Under the pieces are notes generated by a model. It did not search any database and had not been told where the DNA came from. It saw only the letters and a program-made list of their open reading frames with translations. From Rallus limicola (Eukaryota > Chordata > Aves > Gruiformes > Rallidae), in NCBI GenBank assembly GCA_022605955.1, contig JAKCOZ010000007.1, positions 15,071,501-15,135,500 of the forward strand: a stretch of 64,000 nucleotides of DNA, given 5' to 3'. Position 1 is the stretch's first letter; each line of letters opens with the position of its first letter. The position numbers were made by a program, and so were the translations under genes. Positions 22,901 to 35,300 of this stretch are shown here, piece after piece.

Positions 22901-25900
22901 CTCAGGTCTCAACAGTGGGCAGGTAGGGGTAGGAGCAGGACTCACTGACTGCACTCAACTGATCCTGTTTCAGGCAGTGCTGGCTTCTTTCAGAAGAGCA
23001 AGAGCAGAGTATGGAGGTAGCAAACTGCATGAAAGATCTTGCATGTGACCCTGGAGACCTGTGGCAAGCACTAAGTTTTTGGGGAGTTGTTTAATTTTTG
23101 CTTTAGATGATGACAAACTCTGTATTTTGAATGTATTCTCCCCCCCCTTTTCTTTTTTCTGCAGCAAGTGAATGTGAACAAAAGGGAAAAGTAAAATTAT
23201 AGGAGTGAACATAAAAGAAATGCTAAATTTGAAATTAAATGAAGTTCAGATAATCATCTGTCACTCAGTTTCCCAGTATTATCCCTTAATAACCTTATTG
23301 TCTCCTTGCCTATTTGCTTCTTATCTATTTAAAGCAGTTGTTTATCATTCACAGCCTGATTGGTTCATCATGTATGTATTTCCAACAGAAAGGGAAGATA
23401 ATGTCTCTAGGACCCAGATAGTTTTTCCTCCCTTTTGTTCCATTGGTTGATGAGAAAGTGGGTAATTAGCATTTTTAAAAAACAAACCCTTTCTACTAGT
23501 GGATTAAAGATGGCCTTGAAATGCAGAGCTTGGATCCATCCTTCCCAAAGTTTGGATGAGCTCAGATTTGGGCTTTGGAGGATGGCAAAATGCTGATTCT
23601 GGGCTAGCAATGCATGAAGTCCATGAAAAGCACAACCTTTTGTTCCATATGAATAACTGAGAGACACTGAGGGCTTCAACTGTCAACTGATTAACATATT
23701 TAGTGTGTGGAGTATTCTGGACTCCCACCAGCCCAGACTTAAGCTCTGCAAAGTCCTTAAATGGATGCTATATTTGAAAAGACAGAAAAACCCTGAGCTT
23801 GGTCCCAAGAAGCTACTGCTGTGGACACCTACAAACAAATCCCTCTTCATGGCATTGCTCAAATATAGACAGAAGGTCTGGTTTTACTAGGCAGTAAGTA
23901 ACTACACTTCAGTGTGCTCTGAGAATCAGGTGTAAAGGTTTGAAACAGCACTTTTGGGGATAGTTAAGCAAAGGATGATATTTTACTTTGTGTCAGAGGA
24001 TTCCCATGTCAGCCTGTATTTAGATGCTGTTGGTGCTGTTGGGACTGGCAGCGGAGCCACAGAGCTGTCTCGGTGTTAATCCACATGTATGAACCGAAGC
24101 TTTGCCCCAGCACTGTGTAAGGGTGTTCCCACCAAACCCAGCAGTAAATTTGTACTGGGCTGTTTGAATTCATGTAGAATGTGAGCTGTATGGTCTTTGG
24201 TGTGCTGTTGGTCACAGAAATCCATTCGATATACTAAATAAAGCTGGGCAAAGGGCTATGGGGTGTTAACTTGTGTGGGTCAGCTTCTCCTGTACAGAAG
24301 AGAATGAACATCATGCACCAACTCCACAAACACCTAAATCTTGCCTTTACCATGTGGCTCTTGTCTGTGTTCCTTTGGCATAGTGCACAGGAACACTTTG
24401 AGGTGTTTGGCAGACATTAAAGTGTGACATGTTATTGAGTTACAGGCAAGTAAAACCCAGTAACAGATCCACCACCACTGAAGGTACTTTCAGTACCTTC
24501 CCTTCTTTAGGTGAAAGTAAATATTGGTTACTTACGTTGTTCATGCATCCTCAGTTTTCAGTCTGATCCGTAACGACAATATTGTGTGTAATGTCTGGAG
24601 GGTCCTGACTGAGGGACAGTTCCACAGGCTCAGGTGTCTATAGGACAACTTTGGGATTGTATTATAGGTTTCATGATCTCAGTCAGATGTGATAGCTGAA
24701 GCACTCATGCCAGCAGGTCATCTGGCAGGGACTGGAGGTGCAAAGGCATGCACTATTTTAAACCAAATCGGAGTTGATGGCACTTTCACTTGCACGCTGG
24801 GCTGTGAGTGAGGTGGTTGGATAACATGTGGAGCTGTGGTGTTGGTGGGGTCATCAGCCTTGGGCAAGTGGGGTGGGAGGATGGAGAGGACAGAACCTGC
24901 TGCTGCTGTCACCCCACCACGGGCTGTCAGACATAACGAGGAGTAGGGACCAGTGTCACCTTGTGCATCGGGGTCAGAGTGAAGTGGGATGACTGAAATC
25001 CCCCACCAGTTCCTCATCTCCAGGAGCAGGATCTGTAGCAGCTGCGGAACTATGGCAGCTTAGCAGACTGAAGTAAACAAAAATTACGTTTCCTACCCCA
25101 GGCTGTAAGCTGTGGAGATGGGAGAGCTGTCACAAGACTGCTCAGCCGTGGTGGGAGCTGGTGCTTCTGGTGCAGGACCAGATGAACAGCCTGGGGAGGG
25201 GGGGGGTGGGTAGGCAACTGATCCAGCCTAATCCAGGGAAATCAGCTCTTTCTTCCCTAAAGTGGTAGACATTTCTGTCGAAGCAATCAGCAGTGAACCA
25301 GTTAACAGTGCCGACACTGGAACACGGGCCCTGGGTTTCCAGAGGAGCACCCTGCAGCCCACCCCACTCCAGAGCCCTTGCTGCAGCCACTGGCAGGGAC
25401 CAGTGGCAAAGCTGCTGCTGAGAAAGGCACGCGGCTCGGAGGTTCCTCCCTGCTCCTTCACAATTGTATAACCTCCTTCTTGCAGCTAAAGCAATTGTTT
25501 ACATGGAAAATTAATGTTATTCCCATTTTTTTCTTCTGTGTTTTTTTGTGGTTTTTTTTCTTTTCCTTACCCATTTTTTAATGTGATTTAACAGCTGGAG
25601 ATAAGGAGAAGGCAGCACCAGGAGAGCAGCCAGCTCTCTGCAGATGGGCAGAGAGTGCTCTGGGGACTACCACTGGTCCATAGATGACAGATGGGAACTT
25701 ATGGTCTATAACTTAACAGATGGATCACAGCTCTGTTTTTGACTTGCATGGAGAGAATCAAATGATTATGGGGCAGCTAAATAAAAGCAGCTAATCAGAA
25801 AGATCTGTGATTCAGTGTAGTGATTCGGGAGGATGTAATTTGCAGGGATGAAAACCTTGTGGCAGTGACTAATGTGTAAAAGCAATGGCAAGAAAGATGA

Positions 25901-26168
25901 ATTATTGCCCTGATTCACATTCCATAAAACTGTATTTCATCGGATAAACATAATTTGGTTTTTTCTCTGCCACTAACAAACACTTTTTTTTTCCTGTGAA
26001 AAGACATGATTTTCCTTCATAAAGTAAAAATTTAATTTATTGTGGGGATTACTATAAAGATGTAATGTTACATTTTGATGTGATATGTTAAACATATATT
26101 TTTATACATATGTGTCATATTTGCTCCCATATGTCCTTCAAGACAATAATACACATGAGAATAAAGAT
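19957..26168. other. Intergenic, no gene seen
   Basis: AT-rich overall, with a GC-richer patch at about 24700-25480. Small features include a perfect 9-bp inverted repeat with a three-base loop at 24480-24500. No supported exon, RNA gene or further repeat family. Confidence 0.65.
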
Positions 26169-26400
26169 TCACAGCAAAATGTAGGCTGGGAGGTATCTCT
26201 GGAGGTTATGTAGTTCAGACTCCTGCTCAAAGCTGGATCAGGTTCCCCAGGACTTTGTTCAGTCAAGTTTTGAAACTCTCCAGGATGGAGATGCCACAAT
26301 CAGTCTGGGCCACCTGCTCCAGCTGTTCTCACTCTTGTGATGAAGGATTTTTTCTTTAAAGGTTTGTATTAATTCCCGGAGCTGTTCCCCCTTTCTGGTC
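26169..26400 (-). repeat. CR1 3' part (old)
   Basis: In reverse orientation it keeps the order of a CR1 3'UTR and ORF2 end: GGGAGGTATCTCTGGAGG, CTCCTGCTCAAAGC, CCCCAGGACTTTGTTCAG, TTTTGAAACTCTCCAGGATG. The terminal units at the left are largely lost. Confidence 0.8.
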
Positions 26401-28174
26401 TATGTGGTTATGGTGATTGATTTTGCATGTGAATGGTTGCTTGAGGCAAATTTGCTGCTTAGAAGTCACAGCTAGGCTAGTAAAGTCCCTTTGTGGACTG
26501 GGCACAGTCAAAGACTAGTCATAATTCCTATAGGGTTTCTGTCACTCAGCACCCTGAAGAAACTTTTTTTAGCATCATTTCCAAGCAGTCCAGCTTTGGT
26601 AGCTAGAGACACATAGGATGATACCATGGCATTTTTCATGGGAATGTAGAAATGGGGCTTTGGAGTAGTTTTGACAGAGCCTCGGAACTTTGTCAGTCTC
26701 TTGCCTCACTTGGGAAGGAGCAGAGTAATTAATTGTGATGGACCAGCATGAAGGTAGCACTCTGTTTAGTAGGGAGGTGGGGTGATGCTCCAGTTCAAGC
26801 CACGTACCCTGGGTCATGGGAAAAAAAGGTTTGGCTTTTAGTTGGATTAGATGTGTTCAATTTAACCTGAAAACATTAGGAATGAAAAGATGTTGATGGT
26901 AAACATTACACCAGGTTTTTCATGAAAGACAGGTACTAGTGAGGGCAGAGATGAAATCTGGTGATTTGACTGGGGTGTGAACAAAAAGGAAGATGGAGAG
27001 AAAGTGTAGAGAACCAAGGTTAGCTAACAAAGCTTTCCACTCTGTTCTGCGGCTCTGGGACACTGAAGTGTATGGGACTCTTGTTAATGTGGAAATGGTA
27101 CCATGGCTTGCACTTTCAGTTGTGTAACACCTCTGTGGCATGACTCCTGTTGTTTACTGACAAATATTATCGGGAATGTCTCTTGTATATGATTTTTAAT
27201 CCATTAATGCAGTTTGGCTGCTGCAGAAAAAGTTGGTCAGCCAGCTTCCCACAGGCTGTAGGCAAATGCTCCTTAGACTGCAGTGGGAAGTCAATTGCAT
27301 GTTTAATACAAATCTGTGTAATTGAAAGGTCTACTGTGTTTGGGGATGTGGACACTAGCAGTCATAATCAGCGTTTCCCTGAGGCTTTGCAGTTGTATGG
27401 CATTATCTGACACTTGATTGTACAGTTTACTGCAGTGTGGGAAAATCTGCTGTAAAACTCAATGTCCAGGTCCACTGTGACCTGGTATTTTCTTGAAATT
27501 CAATATGAGTATTGCCATTTTCATGCTGAAAATGAAATGTTCATCAATTTCTCTTTTGAATAACTCCCTGGAAAGGTCACGTACAGTTTGTATTTCATAC
27601 TCACATTAAATTGTTCCATTTCTATATCAGGATTTTTTGTTTTGATCTATACTAAATTTTCAGTTAAAAATATTATTAATTATTTATTGGCCAAAAGATA
27701 TGTTATCATCTTTGCCTATGATGCCTTCAGATTTTGCAGTATTTCAACCCTTTAAAGACGAGTAAATCTCAATATAAATCCCTTTTCCTCCCACTGCCCA
27801 AATGGATTTGTTTGCACTTTTTCTGCTGCAGGAGGAAAGAAGTCAATTTAGGCACCGTGTTTTAGCGCATCGTGAAACAAATACACAAGCATCTCAAAAA
27901 TATGTGTAGCTGTTTGTTTCAAACCCTTGCACATTCCTTTGATTGTTCCCATAAGAGAGGCAGACAGACCTTGGAGGTACTTTCCACTGTTGGATGTGCC
28001 TTCCCAAGACCACCTGCCTTACTGGGACAAGCTCCTGTCCCTTTCATCCCAGGAATCTGCCTCCTTCTGCTCAATCCACTGCTCAGGTTGCTTTATGAAG
28101 GAGGTAGGGCAGCCAGCAGTGCTGGTGACCATACAAGGCAGAAGGGGAATGTTGCGGAGACCTACCACATTTTG
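26401..28174. other. Intergenic, no gene seen
   Basis: AT-rich unique DNA. Open frames up to 144 codons (27872-28306) run into CR1 sequence and look accidental. Confidence 0.65.
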
Positions 28175-28250
28175 TCACAGAATTACAGAATCGTAGGGGT
28201 TGGAAGGGACCTCAAGAGATCATCAGGTCCAACCCCCCTGCCAAAGCATG
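28175..28250 (-). repeat. CR1 3'-terminal stub
   Basis: Only the last 75 or so bases of a CR1 are present, from TCACAGAATTACAGAATCG through GGGGTTGGAAGGGACCTC to CCCCCCTGCCAAAGCA. It is well conserved but severely 5'-truncated. Confidence 0.9.
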
Positions 28251-29735
28251 ATGGTAAACTCTCCTTTGCTCTGTGCTTGTCCTCAGCACATCGCATCCCC
28301 CTTTAGATCATGGCTGTGTGTAGGCAGGTGCACCCCCCACGTACCTTCGCGGGTGAAATGCTTTGTTCACATGCTCAGCAGTCAGATTAATGCCCACTGG
28401 TGAATGTGGGCATTTCCTGGCCCAAGTGCCCTCACTGTGTGATAGCCTGGGCAAGGCTGATTAAAATCAGTGTCTGTTCTGACCAGAGGTCCTGGTCTAT
28501 TCCAGTCTGCAGGTTACCTCCCGACATGGACACCACTGCACTATTTGGCTCTTGCCCACACAGGCTTCTGTTGTTTGTGCACCTTTAGAAGGCGGTTGCT
28601 GTAGACTGCAGTGCTGATGCCATATAAATGCAAGACTGCTAAATGTCTCTAGGCACACTAGAGACAAAGTGAGAGCTTTTCATATTCTGCTTTAAAAACT
28701 GAAACAAGATGCTGCTGTACTGCCTTCCAGGCCCAAGACGGACTGGAAAAGTAATGCAGGTTTAACCCCCCACGCAAGCCCTAGTTGGCACAACCTGTGC
28801 TCCTGTGCTGAGTGTCTGCTCCCTCCTCCCTTCAGTGAGATCAGCACAGCCCCTTCTCTTCTCCCCAGTATTTTAGGCACCCTAGTGGGTGCCCAGACAT
28901 TTGCACTGTGAGAGTGGTTAATTTCATCATGGAAATTGGAAACAAATGTCTACGTACTTAATCTTTATCTCCTCATTTATGCAGAATTGTCTCTGGATCT
29001 TTTTAGTAATTATTAACTAGCAAAACCCAGAACCTTTTTTAATGGAGTAGAGAAAATACCCAGAAAAATTTTAACTACTTGTAGGATGGATTCAGCTATG
29101 AAGGAATTCCCTAGAGCTGCTCTTGTCTGTGATTGTTGTTTCTAACAGTGTTTTAATCCTTCTCATGAAGCGTACCTTGAATAAAGTGGCACCTTTAGTT
29201 ATAGTATTATCTGATGATATGAAGGGATAAGAGGTTCTGCTAACAAAAATGGCATCACACAGCTTTCACAGATCAGCTTTTCAAGATTCTGCATAAATTG
29301 CTAGAAATCACTTTAACAAAACACAATCCAAATATATTAAATGAAAGGAGATAACTGAGAAGCGATTTGCACAAAGAGAGTGCTGCCTGTTTGCCACACA
29401 CAGCGGCAATACAGGATCACAGCAGCAGGGTTTCTGTCCAGGTGCACTTGGAAACATCCACCTTTGTTCAGATTTCTTTGTTTGTCTCAGTTCTTGAAGA
29501 GATGTCAAATAATAAATTAAAAAAAATAGGCAGATACATAAGGGAACACAACTTCTAACAGCAAGACTGATAATTCCAGTATCTCTGAAGCAAGGAATTA
29601 AAAGAGTTGGTGTGAATGCAGCCCCACTGCCTCCACAACTATCCATCTGTTTCTACTCATTTATGGCAACAATTTTGTTCTTTAGATTATCTTCTATAGG
29701 TCTATTCACCTACAGTCTAAAGAGTTTATAGCCAG
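28251..29735. other. Intergenic, no gene seen
   Basis: No gene or repeat family recognised. Confidence 0.65.
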
Positions 29736-30120
29736 AAAGTCTTGAGTACTGCGTCCAATTTTGGGCCTCTCACTACAGGAAGGACATTGAGATGATGGAG
29801 GGTGTCCAGAGAAGGTCAACGAAGCTGGTGAAGGGTCTGGAGCACAAGTCCTGTGAGAAGCAGCTGAGGGAACTGGGGCTTTTTAGTCTCGAGAAAAGGA
29901 GGCTGAGGGGAGACCTTATCCCTCTCTACAACTGCCTGCAAGGAGGGTGTGGAGAAGTGGAGGTCAGTCTCTTCTCTCAGGTAACAAGTGATAGGACAAG
30001 AGGAAATGGCTTAAAATTGCACCAGGGGAGATTTAGGTTAGATATCAGGATGAATTTCTTTACTGAAAGGGTAGTCAAGTACTGGAACAGTCTGCCCAGG
30101 GAAGTGGTGGAGTCACCAGT
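29736..30120 (+). repeat. CR1 ORF2 fragment without its 3' end
   Basis: It begins at the [19 protein letters not shown] segment (CTTGAGTACTGCGTCCAATT). It continues through [15 protein letters not shown] and [12 protein letters not shown], then stops near 30120 without the CR1 3'UTR or terminal repeats. The frame is open for 116 codons (29792-30142). Confidence 0.9.
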
Positions 30121-32292
30121 TAGAGGGCAAGGACTTATTTGAATCATCCCTGTGTGTGTTTCTCCAGATTATTCACTGAGAATATGAAGACAGATGGGAC
30201 CTAACAAGAGGGAAGGGTAAGTGCAGGGTTGTATTTTCAGGTACTGCTATCTTCCAGTTGACCATACTCAAATGTTTGTTTTGTGAACCCACTCTCTTTC
30301 ACATATTCCCAATTAACATGTCACGTAAGTGATAACATATGTGGAAGTAGCAAAGGTTCATGATGCTGTTTGCTCTTCTTTCATTGTCTTGAAAAGGATG
30401 TCTTGCAAGGACAGCTGCTGTTGCAGAGCACTGGCTGCGTTTGCAGGCTGAGCCACACATGGTGAAGGTCACCAGCCCTGTGTTCTGTTGCACAGTTTCG
30501 GGGGATTTTTGTTTAGTTTAAGATCTTTCCACTGCATCTCTCCTTCTCCATTTCTGTCATATTCTGCTCCTGCTGCATAGTTTGCATTTGCATAAAATAC
30601 TTAGTTTTACAACTGCTTACATACATACATATTCAGTTTCCCCCAGTTCATTCCGTGCATCAGACACGTTTTATCCCCTCCACAGTCCCCGCCATCACTA
30701 TGATACTGTTCCTCTGCAAAAGAACTTTTTTAGCAGGTGAGCTGTGAGGATGCAACACAGCAGTGCTGTCAACATGTGCCATTGTAACACCAGTCTCTGA
30801 GTGCTGTTTATTAAAGCTCTGGTTTGTGGCAGACATGTAAATGTGAGTCTCCCAGCTTACCTATAACAAAAAGGAGAGTATCATTTTAGCTGTCTTAGTG
30901 ACAAAGAGAAGAACCTGAAAAGTAAACACCAGAACATCCACAATCAGAGGAAAATAAAAAGAATTTCACTTCTACCGGTCTTAGCTTGGTTTCTTAAGTA
31001 AAGGAAGCAGAAGTGATCATTTATTTGTTTTCTGTAAGTTTGCAAACTATGTGTGCACTATATGATTCTTCACTAGTTCTGTGCAAAAAACCCCCCAAAC
31101 AACTTAAAAGAAGGAAAAAAAAAGAATCAAGGCAGCTGTTAAAGCTGCTTCTTATCATCCAGCTGTCAGTCACCCCTGGCTGGTCAGCATGAGTGATGCT
31201 CTGAAGGTGGAGTACCAGAGCATATGTGGGTAGAGGGAGAAGTTTTGCAGTGGTGCTGAGTGGATAAAGAGCAACCAGCCGGAGAAAGCAAGGACTGTTA
31301 GTTACACAAGCACGCTGCTTGTGGAGCTGTGCTTTTACAGCCCCTGACTCACAGAGCCTGAGTCATGATTTTGGAAACCTTCATGTTGGCAGTAGAGGGG
31401 CTGACAGCCCCACACATACAATCTCTACTTGACAACCTTTGAGTTGAAAAACTTCTGTAGCCCCTTTATCTCACACCTGTTCATGGTGAGGAAGCATCAG
31501 CCCCAGCCTGAAGCCCCCAGGCATGCTGTGACCATATGTCGCTGTGTAGCATCCCTCACTGTCCATGCTGGGTTTGACACTGTTAAAACCCCCTGAAAAC
31601 AGCTTGCTTACCCATTTCAATCCTTTGTCAGCCCATAAAAAGAGATAAAGGCAGAGAGAGTTGGCAGACCGAACAAATACAAGGATATCACAGTAGTTTC
31701 AATCCCTGGATTTGGTGAACAGTGATTTTAATAATGGATGTTGATATTAGAAGTGAGAGGGGGGTGTTTCAAAGCTGACAGGAGGCTGGTAATTTGATTT
31801 TTTTCACCTTGAAGCTCTTTTTGATAAGCTATCAAAATTCCTTTACATTTACTATCACATTAAGATTGATTTTGCTCTCTCTATTTTTCAAGCTGTCCTT
31901 TATTGCATGATTATTAAAACAGGAGAATAAAATGTAATGCCCCAGTGGTTCTTCTTCATCTTTCTCTGGCATATTTTCCATGCCTCTCTTTACATTCCTT
32001 CCTTTTAATTTCACCCACGTTTTATAGCTCACACATGTAAATTTACTTGCTCCTTTGCACTTAGTCTATATGCAAAGATGAACTATCCCTTCAAGTTTAC
32101 ATTTCCTGCTGTGGCTAGCCTCTAAGTGGCTTTGGTAGGGAAGGCCCACACGCCCTCCAGTCTGCCTTGAGAATTGTTAGATGTTATTTTTTATTCTTGT
32201 GGTAATGATTAGATGGTAGATTTTTATCTCCCCCCATAAGCTTCTGTGAGCAGCTGAAGACACAGTCTTTATATATTAGTAAGTTATATAGG
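30121..32292. other. Intergenic, no gene seen
   Basis: AT-rich, with a small TACA-type repeat near 30619-30632. No exon or RNA gene recognised. Confidence 0.65.
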
Positions 32293-32353
32293 TGGTAGGG
32301 GAATGGTTGGACTAGATGGTCTTGGAAGCCTTTTTCAACCTTAATGATTCTAT
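32293..32353 (+). repeat. CR1 3'-terminal stub
   Basis: It reads GGTAGGGGAATGGTTGGACT, AGATGGTCTTGGAAGCC, then TTTTTCAACCTTAATGATTC, which is the end of a CR1 3'UTR. About 60 bp is left. Confidence 0.85.
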
Positions 32354-35300
32354 ATCACAGCTGTTCTACAGATGTTTGGTTACTCTTCCATCTTCTGGAT
32401 AATTAATGTACATAATATTCATGTGCATTTGTTTGCATAATGTATGTTGAATTTATAATTTATAAATCTATTCTATTTATAATTTCACAGTGTAAGAGTG
32501 CCACAGAGTCAGGTCTCTTGAACTTTACAAAATAAATTCTCTGCTTGCTAATCGTAAGTGTGTCTGCTTCAGTCTTCGGCATCAGGGCAGCACTCTGATG
32601 GGAGGAAAGTTGTGCTGATGTGTGTCTGTCACCTCTGCTTATGAAGGTTTCTGTGGAGTGTACATAGAGAAACCACTGACACAGGCAAATGTGGAAATAA
32701 TTGAGGAGGGACCTGTAGGAAAGTAGACCTGCTCTGCCATCGCTTTGTGGTCCACCATCCATACCACAGCTCTCCTTCCCTCCAGATTCAACCCACTTAG
32801 GTAAAGCCTGGAGAGGGTCAAGGACAGCATCCCCACCCAGCTGGACATGTAGGACCTTTTGACTTAGTTGACAGCACATCAGCACATTAAATAGCAGAGC
32901 CATGGGAAATTTTACTACTGTTTTATCACTGTGAGGAAAGATGATCATTAGATTAGAAACCAAACTTGCTTTAGATACTGATTTAGATATTATTTTCCTA
33001 TAACATGAAAACTGTTTTTTCCCACTGGTTTATTTCTAGGGTTTTTTTAACCTACCCCAAAGTATCTTTCTTTCTTTCCAGTACTCAGCTCAATGCATGC
33101 TACTGTGTGATTTTTGTCCCTAGCAGTTTTTCTTCCAAAGTACCCAGTGTGACTCTCTCACTCAGCCCGGAGGTGATAAGGAAAGGCTTCTTACAGAATG
33201 CGTCCTAGTTTGCTGTAGCCCTGTGCAATGTCCTGTTAGCACAGGCATGGGAAAACTCAAAACTATATTAGAAATTAATTTAATGTATTCTCTGTGTGAA
33301 TAAATTAACGGGACTAGGAATTCAGACTTAAGTTTGACGAGTTTTTAAAGCTTCTAAACTATAATGAGATCAAACACTTAATAGTGCTGAAGTTGTATTA
33401 TTGCCTTCCCTGCAATGAAATCCTCCATTTTCTAACGTTCTTTTGCATCTGTTTATTGACCTCAGGGGTGATGTGGGCCTAGGCTGATGGCAGGGGAGAG
33501 AGCTGAGCCACACAACCGTAATCTTATCTCATAATGCAAGCATATGTACCTCTGAGACAGATGCCAGCGGGAGCTCCCTTAGCTCCTGCGTCTGAGAGAA
33601 TTTTCTCTCACCTAGTGCTACCTATAGTTGGAGACTAATTATGAAACAACTCTGGTGGTTCATTTCTGAGATGTTATTTTTACAGTATTCCTGAAAGTGC
33701 ATGGAAAAGACCTCTGAAGTCTGTACAGACCGTGGTGCAGAGCGTGAAGGGAGGCTTCTCTCTCTGCTCTTTTTGTGGCTCCATGTGCCACATGTTGCGC
33801 AAGACCCTCTTGCCTCTCTCCAATGAACAAGAGCCAGAGATGAATAATGGAGAAGGGAAAGGATTAATCAGGACAGAGCTTGAGAAATTCGGTTGTTTCT
33901 CCCTGCTTTGTTTCCTAACCTGCTAGGGTAGCAGGCCCCGCAGCCTGTTTGTCTCCAGAGAGCTTGCAGTGTGAAGTTGTGGGGGCTGCAGCAGGCTGTT
34001 GCCAAGGTGAATGTTAATTATTTATTTTGGTTTTTTGTTTTTATTTTTAGAAAGTATCTTCTGCTTTCATGATTTCCCAAACGCTTGCTTAATGTTTGAT
34101 TAGCAGCTTTAGAAAACGGCTTACACAATCTCACTTCATCTTCACTGCAGATTTCTAAAAACTGAGAGCACTTTTTTGTCAAGAGAAATGAAAAACAGAT
34201 GTTAAGTAATTGTCCATTTTGCTTCTGGATTTCCATGTAGTCATCATGTGGTAAGTGAAAAGAGATGGGCAGACTGGCAGAGGACTATTTCATGAAACTA
34301 CCTTATTTGCCTGTGACTCCACATGTGAGTGCCCAATGCAGCCAGCAGCTGATGTCAAACACCTCGTGGAGCCATCCCCTCTTTGGGAACAAAATGATGG
34401 CAACACCAGGCTGCAACAAAACACAAGGCTTGAAATTCTAGACTCAGCAAATAAATGGCACAACTGTTGCTCTTCTCGTGACTTTGATCTCAAATGGGAT
34501 ATGTATTTCACACAGCGTGGAAAAAACAGGGAACAAGCTAAAAACCAGGCGAGCTTAGGGTCACAAGTTTTGAGACAGGGCTCCTGATGGGTTTGGCTTC
34601 GAGCAGGGTATGTGTTGCACCTAGGGAAAGGCAAGGAGTAAGAATAACCATAACCGAGAATAAGCCTAGCTAGATTGAAGAATACATGGTTGTGGAGGGT
34701 ACTGAGTGTAGCTCCGTGATCTGCCTCGGTGCAGGCAGGGATCTAAATGTACCCTTACACTCTGCTGCTCTGCAAATACTGCAATTTCTGAGCAAGAAGT
34801 GAAGGAGGAAAAAGTTTTATGTTTTTACTGAATTGATCTTTTGGGTGATGGGCCGATAATGGTGGATACGCGCATGCTGATGAGCATTATTTTATTATGA
34901 GAGTTCTTACTTAGGAGGTGGCTAATTTTTATGGCTCATAAAGAAGGCCTGCTCAGCGTGTTTTAAATTAGAGATGGTCTGCAGGCCAAAAGGTTTCATG
35001 TGAGAGGAAATAGAAATTAAGAACACCTCACAAGCCTGATTTCTAACAGTGAATGGAGCTCTAGAAAGGCTTCTTTTTAAATGAAATCTTGATTTCATTG
35101 AAGATTTGCTTGCAAGAAAAGCCTGTGGAAGATTTTTGAGAATGTTCATGTCTCCAAAACAGTAAGAAGCATTTCAACTTTTGACTCTGAAATGATGGCT
35201 TCATCCAGTTTAAATATATGATATACAAAATTAAGGCATCAAAATAAAAGGAAATTTGAAAGATAGTATTTCCATTGATCAGAAGTTAACCTTTGTCTCT

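Noticed and set aside
27872..28306. Open frame of 144 codons on the plus strand
   Set aside because: It runs through the reverse-oriented CR1 stub at 28175-28250 and shows no domain.
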